Below are positions 51,326 to 60,622 of a DNA stretch of 64,000 nucleotides, piece by piece (the first letter of the stretch is position 1; every line of letters begins with the position of its first letter). The stretch is from Rufibacter glacialis (GTDB lineage: Bacteria > Bacteroidota > Bacteroidia > Cytophagales > Hymenobacteraceae). Where the stretch lies: assembly GCF_008271745.1 (NCBI RefSeq), contig NZ_VKKZ01000020.1:124001-188000 (forward strand), given 5' to 3'. The position numbers were made by a program, and so were the translations under genes. Under the pieces are notes generated by a model. It ran no database searches. It was not told the DNA's origin and saw nothing but the letters and a program-made list of their open reading frames with translations.

Positions 51326-52513
51326 ATGATTTCTGTTGAAGAAGCCTTGCACTTGGTGCTGCAGCACAAAGCCACGTTAGCTCCTGAAGAAGTACCTCTT
51401 TCCCAGGCCTTGGACCGGGTGCTGGCGCAGGAGGTGCTGGCCGACCGGGATTTTCCTCCTTTTGATCGGGTCACCATGGATGGGATTGCCCTTCGGGCCG
51501 AAGAGGTGCAGGCGGGCACCACTACCTTTCATGTGACTGGCGTTCAGGCGGCGGGTGCCCCAGGTATGGCCTTAGGGGAACCGGGAACTTGTCTGGAAGT
51601 CATGACGGGAGCCATGTTGCCTCAAGGAGCCACGGCGGTGGTGCCGTATGAATCCTGTTCCTTCCTGGGCCATGAGGCCTATATTCTCGCGGAACAGGTT
51701 CTGCCGGGGCAAAACATCCATAAGCAAGGCTCAGACAGTAAGGCGGGTGAGGTAGTGGTAACCCGCGGGACAAGGATCACGTCGGCCGTGGTGAGCGCCC
51801 TGGCCACGGAAGGCAGGGCGCAGGTGCAGGTGCTGTCTTTGCCCCGGGTGGCTATTTGCTCTACCGGCGATGAACTGGTTCCTATAGCTCAACACCCCCT
51901 GCCGCACCAAATTCGGCAGTCGAACGGTTTTATGCTGGCCGCCGCTTTGCAGGAAGAAAACATCACTGCCTCTCTTTACCATCTACCAGATTCCGCAGCA
52001 GAAATGAAGGAAAGCCTGGTTTCTATCTTGCAGGAGCATGAGGTGGTGTTGCTTTCCGGGGCGGTGTCTAAAGGCAAATTCGATTTCCTGCCCCAGGTAC
52101 TGGAGGAGTTGGGTTTACAACTCGTTTTCCATAAAATAGCCCAAAAACCCGGCAAGCCCATGTTGTTTGGCACCATGCCGGGCCAACGGGTGGTGTTCGG
52201 ATTTCCGGGGAATCCCGTCTCTACCTTCGTCTGCTACCATCTCTACTTCAAGCCCTGGCTACAGGCGTCTTTAGGCTTGCCCACGGCACAGGCTTGGGCC
52301 CAATTAGACCAGGACGTTTCTTTCAAGCCCGCGCTCACGTACCACCTCCCCGTGGTCTTGCACAACCAAAGCGGCTGTTTACGGGCCACCCCCGTTACCT
52401 CCACCGGCTCTGGTGACCTGACCAGCCTTTTGAAAGCGACCGCTTACCTCAGTTTGCCGGCCCACCAAACCACGTTTCGGGAAGGCGAGGTTTTCCCCGT
52501 CACGCTTATCTGA
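51326..52513 (+). CDS. moeA: Molybdopterin molybdenumtransferase
   Basis: Inserts molybdate into adenylated molybdopterin. 395 residues: N-terminal FPPFDRVTMDGIAL, the catalytic-type STGDELVP segment, GFPGNPVSTFVCYHL, and a C-terminal beta-barrel. Last gene of the cluster. The MogA (molybdopterin adenylyltransferase) gene is not in the window, so the route needs one elsewhere or a substitute. Confidence 0.95.
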   Translation: MISVEEALHLVLQHKATLAPEEVPLSQALDRVLAQEVLADRDFPPFDRVTMDGIALRAEEVQAGTTTFHVTGVQAAGAPGMALGEPGTCLEVMTGAMLPQGATAVVPYESCSFLGHEAYILAEQVLPGQNIHKQGSDSKAGEVVVTRGTRITSAVVSALATEGRAQVQVLSLPRVAICSTGDELVPIAQHPLPHQIRQSNGFMLAAALQEENITASLYHLPDSAAEMKESLVSILQEHEVVLLSGAVSKGKFDFLPQVLEELGLQLVFHKIAQKPGKPMLFGTMPGQRVVFGFPGNPVSTFVCYHLYFKPWLQASLGLPTAQAWAQLDQDVSFKPALTYHLPVVLHNQSGCLRATPVTSTGSGDLTSLLKATAYLSLPAHQTTFREGEVFPVTLI

Positions 52514-52675
52514 AGGCCTTGCACTAGTTTCATGAACAGTACGTTTGTCCCTGCTCCCATTTAAGGATTGATTTTATAAAATCGGGGCAAAAGAGGAAGA
52601 CCAAAGACCCCAAAAATCATTACTATCGGCTCTTATTTTGCGTAAAAAGCAGGAAATAGACTAAAAGAAGAAACA

Positions 52676-52999
52676 ATGGAAAATACACCCTGGGACGCCG
52701 ACCGGTACAAAGAACTGAACATCTATTTCAGAGAAAAAATCCAGCACTTGCTCTCCACCGACCCGCATCTGCAAAAGCAGGTTTCAGCGGGCAAAAGTGT
52801 TCAGTTGGAAGAGCTGGTGGAAAGCATGACCTTGAACGACCAGCTCCTTTGGGAAGAGTTCCTCCAGTTAGACCAGCAGAAAATGCACCAGGACCTGCAA
52901 AACCACCTGGAAGGAAAAGGCGATCCTTTGCACGACCAATCTGGGTTTTACCGGCATGCCAAAAACGACCAGGAAGACGACGAAAACCATCTTTGGTAA
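52676..52999 (+). CDS. Hypothetical helical protein
   Basis: 107 residues, not recognised. Polar, helix-forming, rich in Gln/Glu/Asp/Leu; no membrane segment. It starts about 160 bases past moeA and ends in a run of acidic residues. A dispersed-motif copy lies upstream (52570-52595). Nothing links it to Moco. Confidence 0.6.
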   Translation: MENTPWDADRYKELNIYFREKIQHLLSTDPHLQKQVSAGKSVQLEELVESMTLNDQLLWEEFLQLDQQKMHQDLQNHLEGKGDPLHDQSGFYRHAKNDQEDDENHLW

Positions 53000-53128
53000 C
53001 CTAACCCAAAGGGATCACCTGGTGGCGAAATGATTGGTTCTTTACTTAAGGTGAGATGTCTTAGCTTTTGGGGTTAATTTTTATAAAACAGCCTGTTAAA
53101 CCTCTGTTTCCATATTAGGGAGCGGGTG

Positions 53129-53590
53129 CTACTTGAGGGCGTCAAAGCTGTATTGGGCATCACTCCAGAATTCATCCAGGGCAATGATGCGGGGCTTAAA
53201 GAATGAAATGAGGGCCGGCCAATCTTCTTTGTTGAAAACATTCACGGGGGAAATCTCCTTGTAGATGCGTGAAACCGTCTCCCCAAACTCATTGGCGCCA
53301 TGCAGTTCCCATTCCCACTCCTCTCCCAGTGTCTCATGCAGATACCCTCTTAGCTCCAGGAACTGCTCAAAGAACAACTCTTGAATACCCGCATCTGGGT
53401 GGGTTATCTCAATGCCAATAGAGGCTGATTTTGACTCCGCCCGCATTCTGAAATACAGGTGTTTGATTCCCGTTTTATAGTTAGACCAATTGATCTTCAA
53501 CCCTTCGGCCGAAGGATGGGGCGCAATGTATTGCCCAAAGGCGGTCCAGAAGGCTTGTCTGAGTTGGGAGGCTTGTTCTTTGGTATACAT
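53129..53590 (-). CDS. DUF4268 domain protein
   Basis: 153 residues. Matches by eye the DUF4268 pattern: QLRQAFWTAFGQYIA, then KINWSNYKTGIKHLYFRM, and a WEWELHGANEFGETVSRIYKE segment. No biochemical function is known to me. It lies convergent with 52676-52999. Confidence is in the family name, not the role. Confidence 0.82.
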   Translation of the reverse strand: MYTKEQASQLRQAFWTAFGQYIAPHPSAEGLKINWSNYKTGIKHLYFRMRAESKSASIGIEITHPDAGIQELFFEQFLELRGYLHETLGEEWEWELHGANEFGETVSRIYKEISPVNVFNKEDWPALISFFKPRIIALDEFWSDAQYSFDALK

Positions 53591-53972
53591 GAAATGAAAT
53601 CTGATTCTAAGGGGAAACAGCCTGAAAAGCGGCTTTACCTGGAGTAGACCTATTGGTTGCTATGGCCTGTTTTCCCTTTACTTTATTGATTCTATGGGTA
53701 AAACTACTCCAGAAGCTTAAAAAATACTTAATTATAAGTATTTTTTCTACCTGCAAAACCCCAGTTATTTGTTAGCAGATGGAGGATTTGCAGCGCATTT
53801 TCAGGCACGGCAATCTCTATTACAGGGTTTTTTAGAAAAGGGGGCATCGGGGGACGCCCCCTTTTTGTTTTACCGGGTGCAGCATCAAAATCGGTGACCG
53901 TGCGGTCCCACCTTTGTCTTTTCTACCTTTCTCCTACCCTTTGTTATGGTAAACCCTAACACTGGTCACCAG
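53591..53972. other. Gap with two terminator-like hairpins
   Basis: No gene. AAAAAATACTT (53719-53729) pairs with AAGTATTTTTT (53736-53746). A strong GC hairpin lies at 53836-53866. Confidence 0.6.
53836..53866. terminator. Strong intrinsic terminator
   Basis: AAAAGGGGGC (53836-53845) pairs with GCCCCCTTTT (53856-53865), 10-base stem and 10-base loop, with T-tracts both ways. On the minus strand it ends the aldo/keto reductase gene at 53973; on the plus strand no annotated gene feeds it. Confidence 0.85.
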
Positions 53973-54959
53973 CTACCATTGCTGGTGCACCTCTGGTTTC
54001 AGGTACTGCTCATACACGGCCTTCACGCCTTCCATCTGGGCCGCAGACAAGGCTGGTAATTCCGCAGCATGCAGGTTACTGGCAATTTGTTCGGGCCTTG
54101 AGGCGCCCGGGATCACGGTGCTCACCTCAGGGAACATCAGAATCCAACGCAAGGCCCAGGCGGCCAAGGGTTCTTGTCCTGGAAAGAGGGTTTTCAGTTT
54201 CTCCACGGCCTCCAGACCTACCTCAAAATCAACGCCGGAGAAAGTCTCACCTTTGTCAAAGGCTTCTCCCTGACGGTTAAAAGCGCGGTGGTCCTGGGGG
54301 TTAAAGGTGGTGTCAGGCGACATTTTTCCGGTGAGCAGACCACTGGCCAGCGGCACCCGCACAATCAGGCCGACGTTATTTTCCCGGGCCACCTGAAACA
54401 GCTGTTCGCTGGGCTTCAGCCGAAACATGTTGAAGATAACCTGCACTGTGGTCACGTTGGGGTACTTCATGGCCAGCAAGGCCTCGTCTACCAATTCCAC
54501 GCTCACCCCCAAGTTCCTGATCTTCCCTTGCTCCTTCAGGCGATCAAAGGTCTCAAAGATCTCGGGCCGGGTATACACCTCCGTGGGCGGACAATGCAAC
54601 TGAATGAGGTCCAGGGTTTCCAGGTTCATGTTGCGGAGGCTTTCCTCCACGAAGTGCGTGAGGCGTTCTGGCGTGTACCCTTCGCTGGTATGGGGCTGAA
54701 TCTGGCGGCCGCATTTGGTGGCCAGAATAACCTCTTCTGAGCGCTCCTTGACCACCCGCGCCACGGCAGCTTCACTTTGGCCGTCACTGTACACATCAGC
54801 GGTGTCAATGAAATTCACGCCCGCGTCTATGGCCGAATGCACAATTTCTTCGGCGGTCTTCTCATTGAATGGTTCTCCCCAGCGGCCCCCTACCTGCCAG
54901 GTGCCCAAGGAGATCTCAGAGACGTTGAATCCGGTTTTCCCTAATTTTCTATACTTCAT
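53973..54959 (-). CDS. Aldo/keto reductase
   Basis: 328 residues, NADPH-dependent TIM-barrel oxidoreductase of unknown substrate. Catalytic tetrad: Asp and Tyr in NFIDTADVYSDG, Lys in ILATKCG, His in IQLHCPP. Cofactor segment WALRWILMFPEVSTVIPGA. Close in type to the neighbours at 55174 and 60623. Confidence 0.94.
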   Translation of the reverse strand: MKYRKLGKTGFNVSEISLGTWQVGGRWGEPFNEKTAEEIVHSAIDAGVNFIDTADVYSDGQSEAAVARVVKERSEEVILATKCGRQIQPHTSEGYTPERLTHFVEESLRNMNLETLDLIQLHCPPTEVYTRPEIFETFDRLKEQGKIRNLGVSVELVDEALLAMKYPNVTTVQVIFNMFRLKPSEQLFQVARENNVGLIVRVPLASGLLTGKMSPDTTFNPQDHRAFNRQGEAFDKGETFSGVDFEVGLEAVEKLKTLFPGQEPLAAWALRWILMFPEVSTVIPGASRPEQIASNLHAAELPALSAAQMEGVKAVYEQYLKPEVHQQW

Positions 54960-55173
54960 ATCATCTATTCTAGTGGTTTATCTGTTGCGGATGTACGGGT
55001 AAAAGCGGCCCGAGGTAAAAATTTGTTATTTGTGCTAATGCCAAAGAAGGTTAAAACAGGGAAGGGCTTTTAAGTTGATTTCCTTAAATCAATCCCTAAA
55101 AACGCTTGAGATAAACCATTAAGGTTAAATAGCTTATTATTTTTACTTTCATACTTTTCCAGCGGAATATGCG

Positions 55174-56070
55174 CTAATTCCGGTGTTGTTCGTAAACCTC
55201 TTTCGGGATTTGTCGCTGGAGCGAGAGCAGGATATTAGGATCTAAACCTGCCGCCTGGGCTGCGGAAAAGGCCTGCTGTAAATGCGTATCCGTTCTGATG
55301 CCTAGCACGGCTGTGGTGATGGCCGGGTGTTGCAGCACGTACCTTACGGCAGTTTCCATGACTTGCGCTTCGCCGGCAATGGCTTTGAGGGCCTCGGCAG
55401 CCTGGCCTACTTCTTCCACGGTGTGATTCAGGTACAGTTTTGGAGGTTTCCCCAATAGAAGCCCCTGGGCCAGGCTGCCCCGGGCCAGCACCCCCACCTG
55501 GTGGTGCTGCAACAATTCCAGCATCTGCTCTTCGGGACGGCGGTCTAGCAGGCTGTACTGCATCATAACGCTCACCAGGTTAGACTTGTCTACATACGCC
55601 CTGATCACGTTAGGTCTGATAGAGGAAATGCCGTATTCCCTGATTTTGCCTTGTTCTTTCAGGAGTTCAAAAGCTTCAATTGTCTCATCTATAGGATCTT
55701 CTATGGTGCCGCCGTGCAATTGGTAGAGGTCCAGGTAATCAGTTTGAAGGCGCTGCAGGCTTTGCTCTATGGCTTTCAGAATATAGGCCTTTGTAGGATT
55801 CCAATCCCAGCCGCTGCCGTCGGGCCTCCATTGGTTGCCCACTTTGCTGGCCAACACCACCTGGTCTCTTTTATCTTTGAACGCCTTGCCCACCAGTTTT
55901 TCGTTTTCCCCTTTGGCGTAGAGATCGGCGGTGTCAAAGAAATTGATACCGCCCTCCAATGCCTGGTGCAGCAAGCGGATGTTTTCCTCTTCCTCTCCGG
56001 CCAATGACATGCAGCCAAAACTTACTTCGCTCACCTTCAAGGCGGAGGTGCCTAGTTGTTTATATTCCAT
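55174..56070 (-). CDS. Aldo/keto reductase
   Basis: 298 residues. Tetrad in NFFDTADLYAKGEN, LASKVG and YQLHGGTIED. The cofactor segment is YVLQHPAITTAVLGIRT. It is the second of two same-strand aldo/keto reductases, 214 bases apart, so perhaps a related pair but not an obvious operon. Substrate unknown. Confidence 0.93.
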   Translation of the reverse strand: MEYKQLGTSALKVSEVSFGCMSLAGEEEENIRLLHQALEGGINFFDTADLYAKGENEKLVGKAFKDKRDQVVLASKVGNQWRPDGSGWDWNPTKAYILKAIEQSLQRLQTDYLDLYQLHGGTIEDPIDETIEAFELLKEQGKIREYGISSIRPNVIRAYVDKSNLVSVMMQYSLLDRRPEEQMLELLQHHQVGVLARGSLAQGLLLGKPPKLYLNHTVEEVGQAAEALKAIAGEAQVMETAVRYVLQHPAITTAVLGIRTDTHLQQAFSAAQAAGLDPNILLSLQRQIPKEVYEQHRN

Positions 56071-56326
56071 TGTTCATGTGCTAGGTTAACAGGAGAGTTA
56101 CCTCCCAAGCCAAAGGTACCAGGAAAGCTGTTTAGGAGCTGGTTTCCATAAAGTAACCTAAAAAAGAAGGAAAGAGGCCTTCCTTTCTACAACGGAGATC
56201 ACCGGAAGAAGATGTACCTCCTGCCCTACCTATTGGCCCTTTTTTACCGCCTTTAAATCCTGCAGTCGGGCTTCCCATCTTCTCCCTTGGGGCATGACTT
56301 CTCTACAGGCCATCCTTTCCAGGCAC

Positions 56327-56998
56327 TTATACCTTTCGCCAGGGCGATAGGCCTTCCAGTTTCATTCTGTGGTACAGAAGCAGGAAATACACCAGGTCCA
56401 GGATAAAGATGCCGATGAAAAGGAGCAGCAACAGGAAAGAGTCGGGGAAATAAAGGTAAAACAGCACCGACGGGAACATGGTACCCACCATTTTGCTCAA
56501 GGCGATGTACACCGACTGGCCCGCCGATGAACCGCGTTTCAGCAGCATCCGCACAAATAGCACCGACATCATCAGGTTTTGGGCAAAGGCTGCGTAGATA
56601 CCAATGAAGTCCTTGAACTCCTGGGCCATGGCGGTGATGAGGAGGCCACTGAACACCAGGGTAAAGCCAAAGGTGAGGTAGAACAGGTTCCTAGGAAGGT
56701 TCTGCGGAAACTCCTGCCGACCATAATACAGGTACTGGACCATGATGCCCAGATCAAACAACAGCCACAGGTAATCAATGTATAACTGTGGCAGCGGATG
56801 CGGGTACACAAAGGAAAAGATAAACTCCCAGGCCAGATTCGCGCAGAGAGCCACCATGGGCATGCCGTAAAGTTTGTCCTGGTAGCCCCGGCGCAGGATC
56901 AGGAGATAGGTAATGGTCCAGAACAGGCCACTGCAGATTTGCAGAAAGGCGCTTAGGGTGGCATCAAGGTGAACCGGATTTTGCAACATACTTTTCAC
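56327..56998 (-). CDS. Seven-helix membrane protein resembling Pyr4/PaxB-type terpene cyclases
   Basis: 223 residues, seven predicted membrane helices. Marks shared with fungal transmembrane terpene cyclases: YGMPMVALCANLAWEFIF with Glu58, and FILDLVYFLLLY with Asp201, at positions like the catalytic Glu63 and Asp218 of Pyr4. If real it would cyclise an isoprenoid epoxide or polyprenyl compound at the membrane. The match is by eye; no prenyl synthase or epoxidase is beside it. A membrane protein of another family is the alternative. Confidence 0.7.
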   Translation of the reverse strand: MKSMLQNPVHLDATLSAFLQICSGLFWTITYLLILRRGYQDKLYGMPMVALCANLAWEFIFSFVYPHPLPQLYIDYLWLLFDLGIMVQYLYYGRQEFPQNLPRNLFYLTFGFTLVFSGLLITAMAQEFKDFIGIYAAFAQNLMMSVLFVRMLLKRGSSAGQSVYIALSKMVGTMFPSVLFYLYFPDSFLLLLLFIGIFILDLVYFLLLYHRMKLEGLSPWRKV

Positions 56999-57129
56999 TA
57001 ACCAAAAAGCCCCCTTTAGGTTAAGACGATAATTATTTTTCTTGCCGCCTTCCTCTTAAGGAGAACAAAGGACTTCCCTTGGTTTTCCTAAGAAGCCAGG
57101 TGCCGTATGTACCATTAAGAAAAAAAGGA

Positions 57130-57636
57130 ATGGAAGAAAAACCGCTTATAGTGGCGCTCACCCTGAACCAGGAGGCATTTGACTTCTTTACGGCCCTGCG
57201 CACCCAGCATTTTCCGCCGGACCGCAATTACCTGAGCGCCCACCTGACCTTGTTCCACCACCTGCCGCCCAACCAGCCTGAGATCCTGGAGCATTTAAGT
57301 CTAATTTGCCAAAAACAAGCCACCATCCCCCTGCAGGTTACGGGTTTGATGCGTCTGGGACAAGGAGTGGCCTATCAGGTTGCCGGTGAACAATTACAGC
57401 AATTGCACCTGGCCCTGCAAAAGGAATGGGAGCCCTTTCTTACCCCGCAGGACCGCCAGAAACTACGTCCGCACATCACGGTGCAAAACAAAGTAACACC
57501 TGCCCAGGCGCAGGAATTGGAACGCCAACTAACAGCTACTTTCTCTCCTTTTGCCATCACCGGCACGGGGCTGACGGTCTGGGAATACGCGGGAGGGCCC
57601 TGGGACTTTTACCGCCAGTTCGATTTTCAGCCATAG
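57130..57636 (+). CDS. 2'-5' RNA ligase family (2H phosphoesterase)
   Basis: 168 residues, two HxT motifs: AHLTLFHHL near residue 37 and RPHITVQNK near residue 113, the two halves of the 2H fold. Members act on 2',3'-cyclic or 2'-5' phosphate linkages in RNA or small molecules. ATG 57130; the 57079 start adds 17 unrelated residues. A stand-alone gene. Confidence 0.9.
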   Translation: MEEKPLIVALTLNQEAFDFFTALRTQHFPPDRNYLSAHLTLFHHLPPNQPEILEHLSLICQKQATIPLQVTGLMRLGQGVAYQVAGEQLQQLHLALQKEWEPFLTPQDRQKLRPHITVQNKVTPAQAQELERQLTATFSPFAITGTGLTVWEYAGGPWDFYRQFDFQP

Positions 57637-57873
57637 CCCCAGCCTTTTTGGTTTAGACTAGTTTATAATATAAGGGGCTCTAAACTACTGTAGGACAAGA
57701 ATCTATTGGCTCCTAAAGTAATTTAGCTGCAGGTATTGCCTATTTTACTGCTCCTTTCTGGGCAAGCAGAACATTTGGCCTCCAGCCTTGTTCTTGGGAA
57801 GGAATTTGTTGGCAGGGTGTTTTCCAGAAAAGGCCCCTGAAACCCTATCTTAGCTTTAAGTACTGGTTTGCGT

Positions 57874-59292
57874 ATGAAAATTTTACTCACGGGTACCACC
57901 GGGTACATTGGCCAGAGCCTGCTTCCGGCTTTGTTAAAAGACGGGCATGAAGTGGTCTGCTGCGTGAGAGACAAAAGCCGGTTTGATGCCGCTAAGTACG
58001 GCACCCACAATTTACAGGTCATAGAGGTGGATTTCCTGGACCGGGCTTCGCTTCGGCACATCCCCCAGGACATCCAGGCGGCCTATTACCTCATCCATTC
58101 CATGTCCGCGGAAAAGGAAGACTTTGAAGCGCTGGAAAAAACCACCGCCCAGAATTTCCGGGATCGGCTGGCCGAAACCCAGGCCCAGCAGGTAGTGTAC
58201 CTGGGGGGCATCACCAATGACCAGAACCTGTCTAAGCACCTTCAATCCCGTAAGGTGGTGGAAGAAATCCTGCGAGAAGGCACCTTCCACCTCACCACCT
58301 TGCGGGCGGGCATTATTTTAGGGTCTGGCAGCGCCTCCTTTGAGATCATGCGGGATCTGGTGGAGAAGCTGCCCGTTATGATTGCTCCTAAATGGCTGAA
58401 TACCCGGTCGCAGCCCATCGCCATCAGGAACGTGATAGAATACCTGAAGGGGGTGTTGCTGCAGGAAGCCTTCTATGACCAGAGCTATGACATTGGCGGC
58501 CCAGACGTGCTCACCTACAAAGAGATGCTGCAAGGGTTTGCCAAGGTACGCCATCTGAAAAGAACCATTCTTACCGTGCCGGTCATGACGCCTAAGCTCT
58601 CGTCTTACTGGCTGTATTTTGTCACCTCCATTTCCTATACGCTGGCTTCTAACCTGGTGCAGAGCATGCGGGTGGAAGTCATTTGCCGCGAGAATAACCT
58701 CCGGGAGCAGTTAGGAATCCACTTGCTTCCGTATGACACGGCCATCAAACTCGCTTTTGATCGGATCCAGAACGAAGGGGTGATCGCCAGTTGGAAAGAT
58801 GCGCAGTCCAGCCAGGTGCTGCACGGGGGCATCTCCAGGTTATTGACAGTGCCCACTTTTGGGTGCTTCACAGATAAACGGCAGGCGCAGGTAACGCAGG
58901 TAGACCGGGCCGTCCAACGGATTTGGGCCATAGGAGGAGAAACCGGTTGGTACTACGCTGATTGGCTCTGGAAACTGAGAGGCTTTTTGGACAAGTTGGT
59001 GGGGGGCGTGGGTTTGCGCCGGGGCCGGAAGAACAGTACCCGCATCCACGCCGGGGAATCCCTGGATTTTTGGCGCGTGTTGTACGCGAACAAGGAGGAA
59101 AAGCGCTTGCTGCTCTACGCAGAGATGAAACTTCCTGGCGAAGCCTGGCTTGAATTCCGGTTGGAAGGCCATACCTTGTACCAGACGGCCACCTTCCGTC
59201 CTTTGGGGGTTTGGGGCCGGCTTTATTGGTACTCGGTACTGCCCTTTCACGCCTTCATTTTCAAAAACATGCTGCAACGCATTGCTACTTGA
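57874..59292 (+). CDS. SDR-family protein with DUF2867 domain
   Basis: 472 residues. NAD-binding Rossmann domain (ILLTGTTGYIGQSLLPALL) typical of atypical SDR (YbjT-like) covers the first 300. The C-terminal 170 residues are DUF2867-like, starting near ETGWYYADWLW. The catalytic Tyr of classical SDRs is not obvious. ATG 57874 is preferred to TTG 57868. A TATCTTAG sequence upstream is one base from the -7 consensus. Function unknown. Confidence 0.85.
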   Translation: MKILLTGTTGYIGQSLLPALLKDGHEVVCCVRDKSRFDAAKYGTHNLQVIEVDFLDRASLRHIPQDIQAAYYLIHSMSAEKEDFEALEKTTAQNFRDRLAETQAQQVVYLGGITNDQNLSKHLQSRKVVEEILREGTFHLTTLRAGIILGSGSASFEIMRDLVEKLPVMIAPKWLNTRSQPIAIRNVIEYLKGVLLQEAFYDQSYDIGGPDVLTYKEMLQGFAKVRHLKRTILTVPVMTPKLSSYWLYFVTSISYTLASNLVQSMRVEVICRENNLREQLGIHLLPYDTAIKLAFDRIQNEGVIASWKDAQSSQVLHGGISRLLTVPTFGCFTDKRQAQVTQVDRAVQRIWAIGGETGWYYADWLWKLRGFLDKLVGGVGLRRGRKNSTRIHAGESLDFWRVLYANKEEKRLLLYAEMKLPGEAWLEFRLEGHTLYQTATFRPLGVWGRLYWYSVLPFHAFIFKNMLQRIAT

Positions 59293-59395
59293 ATAGCCTT
59301 GCCGCACCCTTGGCTCCTTCTGCTGGCTTGCTTTTAAAAACCGAGGTTTCCATATGGTTCCTGGTAATGCACCAGGTTTCCGGCCCTTGACTGCC

Positions 59396-60148
59396 TTAAG
59401 GTGAGACTTTGGCGGAAATACGATGTAAAAACCTTTGCATGCGCTCAAAATGGGATCCTTGCCAATACACCCGCTGACATTGGACGCATTGGTAAAAGGA
59501 TTGGAAAAAGAGAGCGGTTTTGGGCTCTAGAAATGGTACTACTGCTTCTTTGGCTACCTCTTGGATAGGCCCGTTGCAGGCCATGCACCGGGTGAAGGGC
59601 TTAAGATGATGCGCTAAGCTAAACCGGTACAATACCTCCTGCAATTGTTCTTCTCCCTGCTGTGACCGCAGCCAATAGCCCCATTTCACCCGCTTCAGTT
59701 TCAGCAAACCCACGTCCCGGGTCAAGATAATGCGCTCCTGCTGTTCGGCTAATTGGGCAATGGTGGCATCATCATAGTTTTTGTCATAGTGGGTATCAAA
59801 CCCTAACAAACGCAGGTAGCGTGCTAGTTTGCCCAGGTGCACATCCAGGATAAACCGGGCAGGGACCGGTGCTGGATGCTGCCAAAGCGGCAAAGCTTCT
59901 CCTACTCTTTCGGCCACCGCCGGAAATACTTCTACTTTCCCGTGAGGGAGCAGAGCATCTCCACTTGCCTTGTCCCGGCCGTTCAGGTGCAGGCTGCCTA
60001 CTTCGGGGTGCGGCACGTTGAAGGCCTCCACCGCATCTTTCAGCGCCGGTGCACCCTCAAAAGAATAGGTCAGCCATTTGCCGCGCCGGGCTTTGGGCAG
60101 GAAATCGTTGAGCGCGCCATGAAACAGGAAATAGGCCAGGTTTGCCAT
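59396..60148 (-). CDS. Mut7-C RNase-like protein with ubiquitin-like N-domain
   Basis: 250 residues. N-terminal ubiquitin-like Mut7-C domain (about 1-85), then the PIN-like Mut7-C domain: FILDVHLGKLARYLRLLGFDT and IILTRDVGLL (acidic residues of a nuclease-like centre). C-terminal Cys pairs (CMACNG, CVQCQR) form a zinc ribbon. Likely an RNA nuclease, but no target is known. It stands alone. Confidence 0.9.
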   Translation of the reverse strand: MANLAYFLFHGALNDFLPKARRGKWLTYSFEGAPALKDAVEAFNVPHPEVGSLHLNGRDKASGDALLPHGKVEVFPAVAERVGEALPLWQHPAPVPARFILDVHLGKLARYLRLLGFDTHYDKNYDDATIAQLAEQQERIILTRDVGLLKLKRVKWGYWLRSQQGEEQLQEVLYRFSLAHHLKPFTRCMACNGPIQEVAKEAVVPFLEPKTALFFQSFYQCVQCQRVYWQGSHFERMQRFLHRISAKVSP

Positions 60149-60622
60149 GGTGAAGATGGGGTGTATTCACGCGTACTACCAAAAAGGCAGAAGGTTTTGA
60201 GCATCTGGTGCAGGGTTAAAAAAGCGCCTCTTAAGAAGGAGGAGCCCAAATGGACAAGAGGACGGAATCAAGTTGTTTAAAGAAAGGTAAGGTAGCGTAA
60301 GGAGCTATACCTTAGCCATTTCAGGCGTGTCTTCTCCCCTTCTAGTTTCGGGGCCCGACCTTCTCGCCTGGTTGCCTTTTGCCCTGCCCTATTACTCATT
60401 TCCTTTAGGGACTAAAAGCCTTGGCCTAAATAAGTAACCCATTAAATCCTGATGGTAGGTTTAGCTGCCCTTTTATAGAAACAGGGCTTACATAATCAAT
60501 GGGTAAACCTGCTATAAAACGGGGAGCGGAAACCTTCCTTTCCTGGTGAAGCACCTTATCCTCACAACTTCCTGGAGAGAAACCGGTACACTTAGAGACG
60601 TGAAACGATATTTTAAAGACTT
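60149..60622. other. Gap upstream of the aldo/keto reductase
   Basis: No gene. It has dispersed-motif copies at 60467-60493 and a weaker one at 60510-60530, and a short AAGGTA..TACCTT inverted repeat near 60279-60305. Confidence 0.6.
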
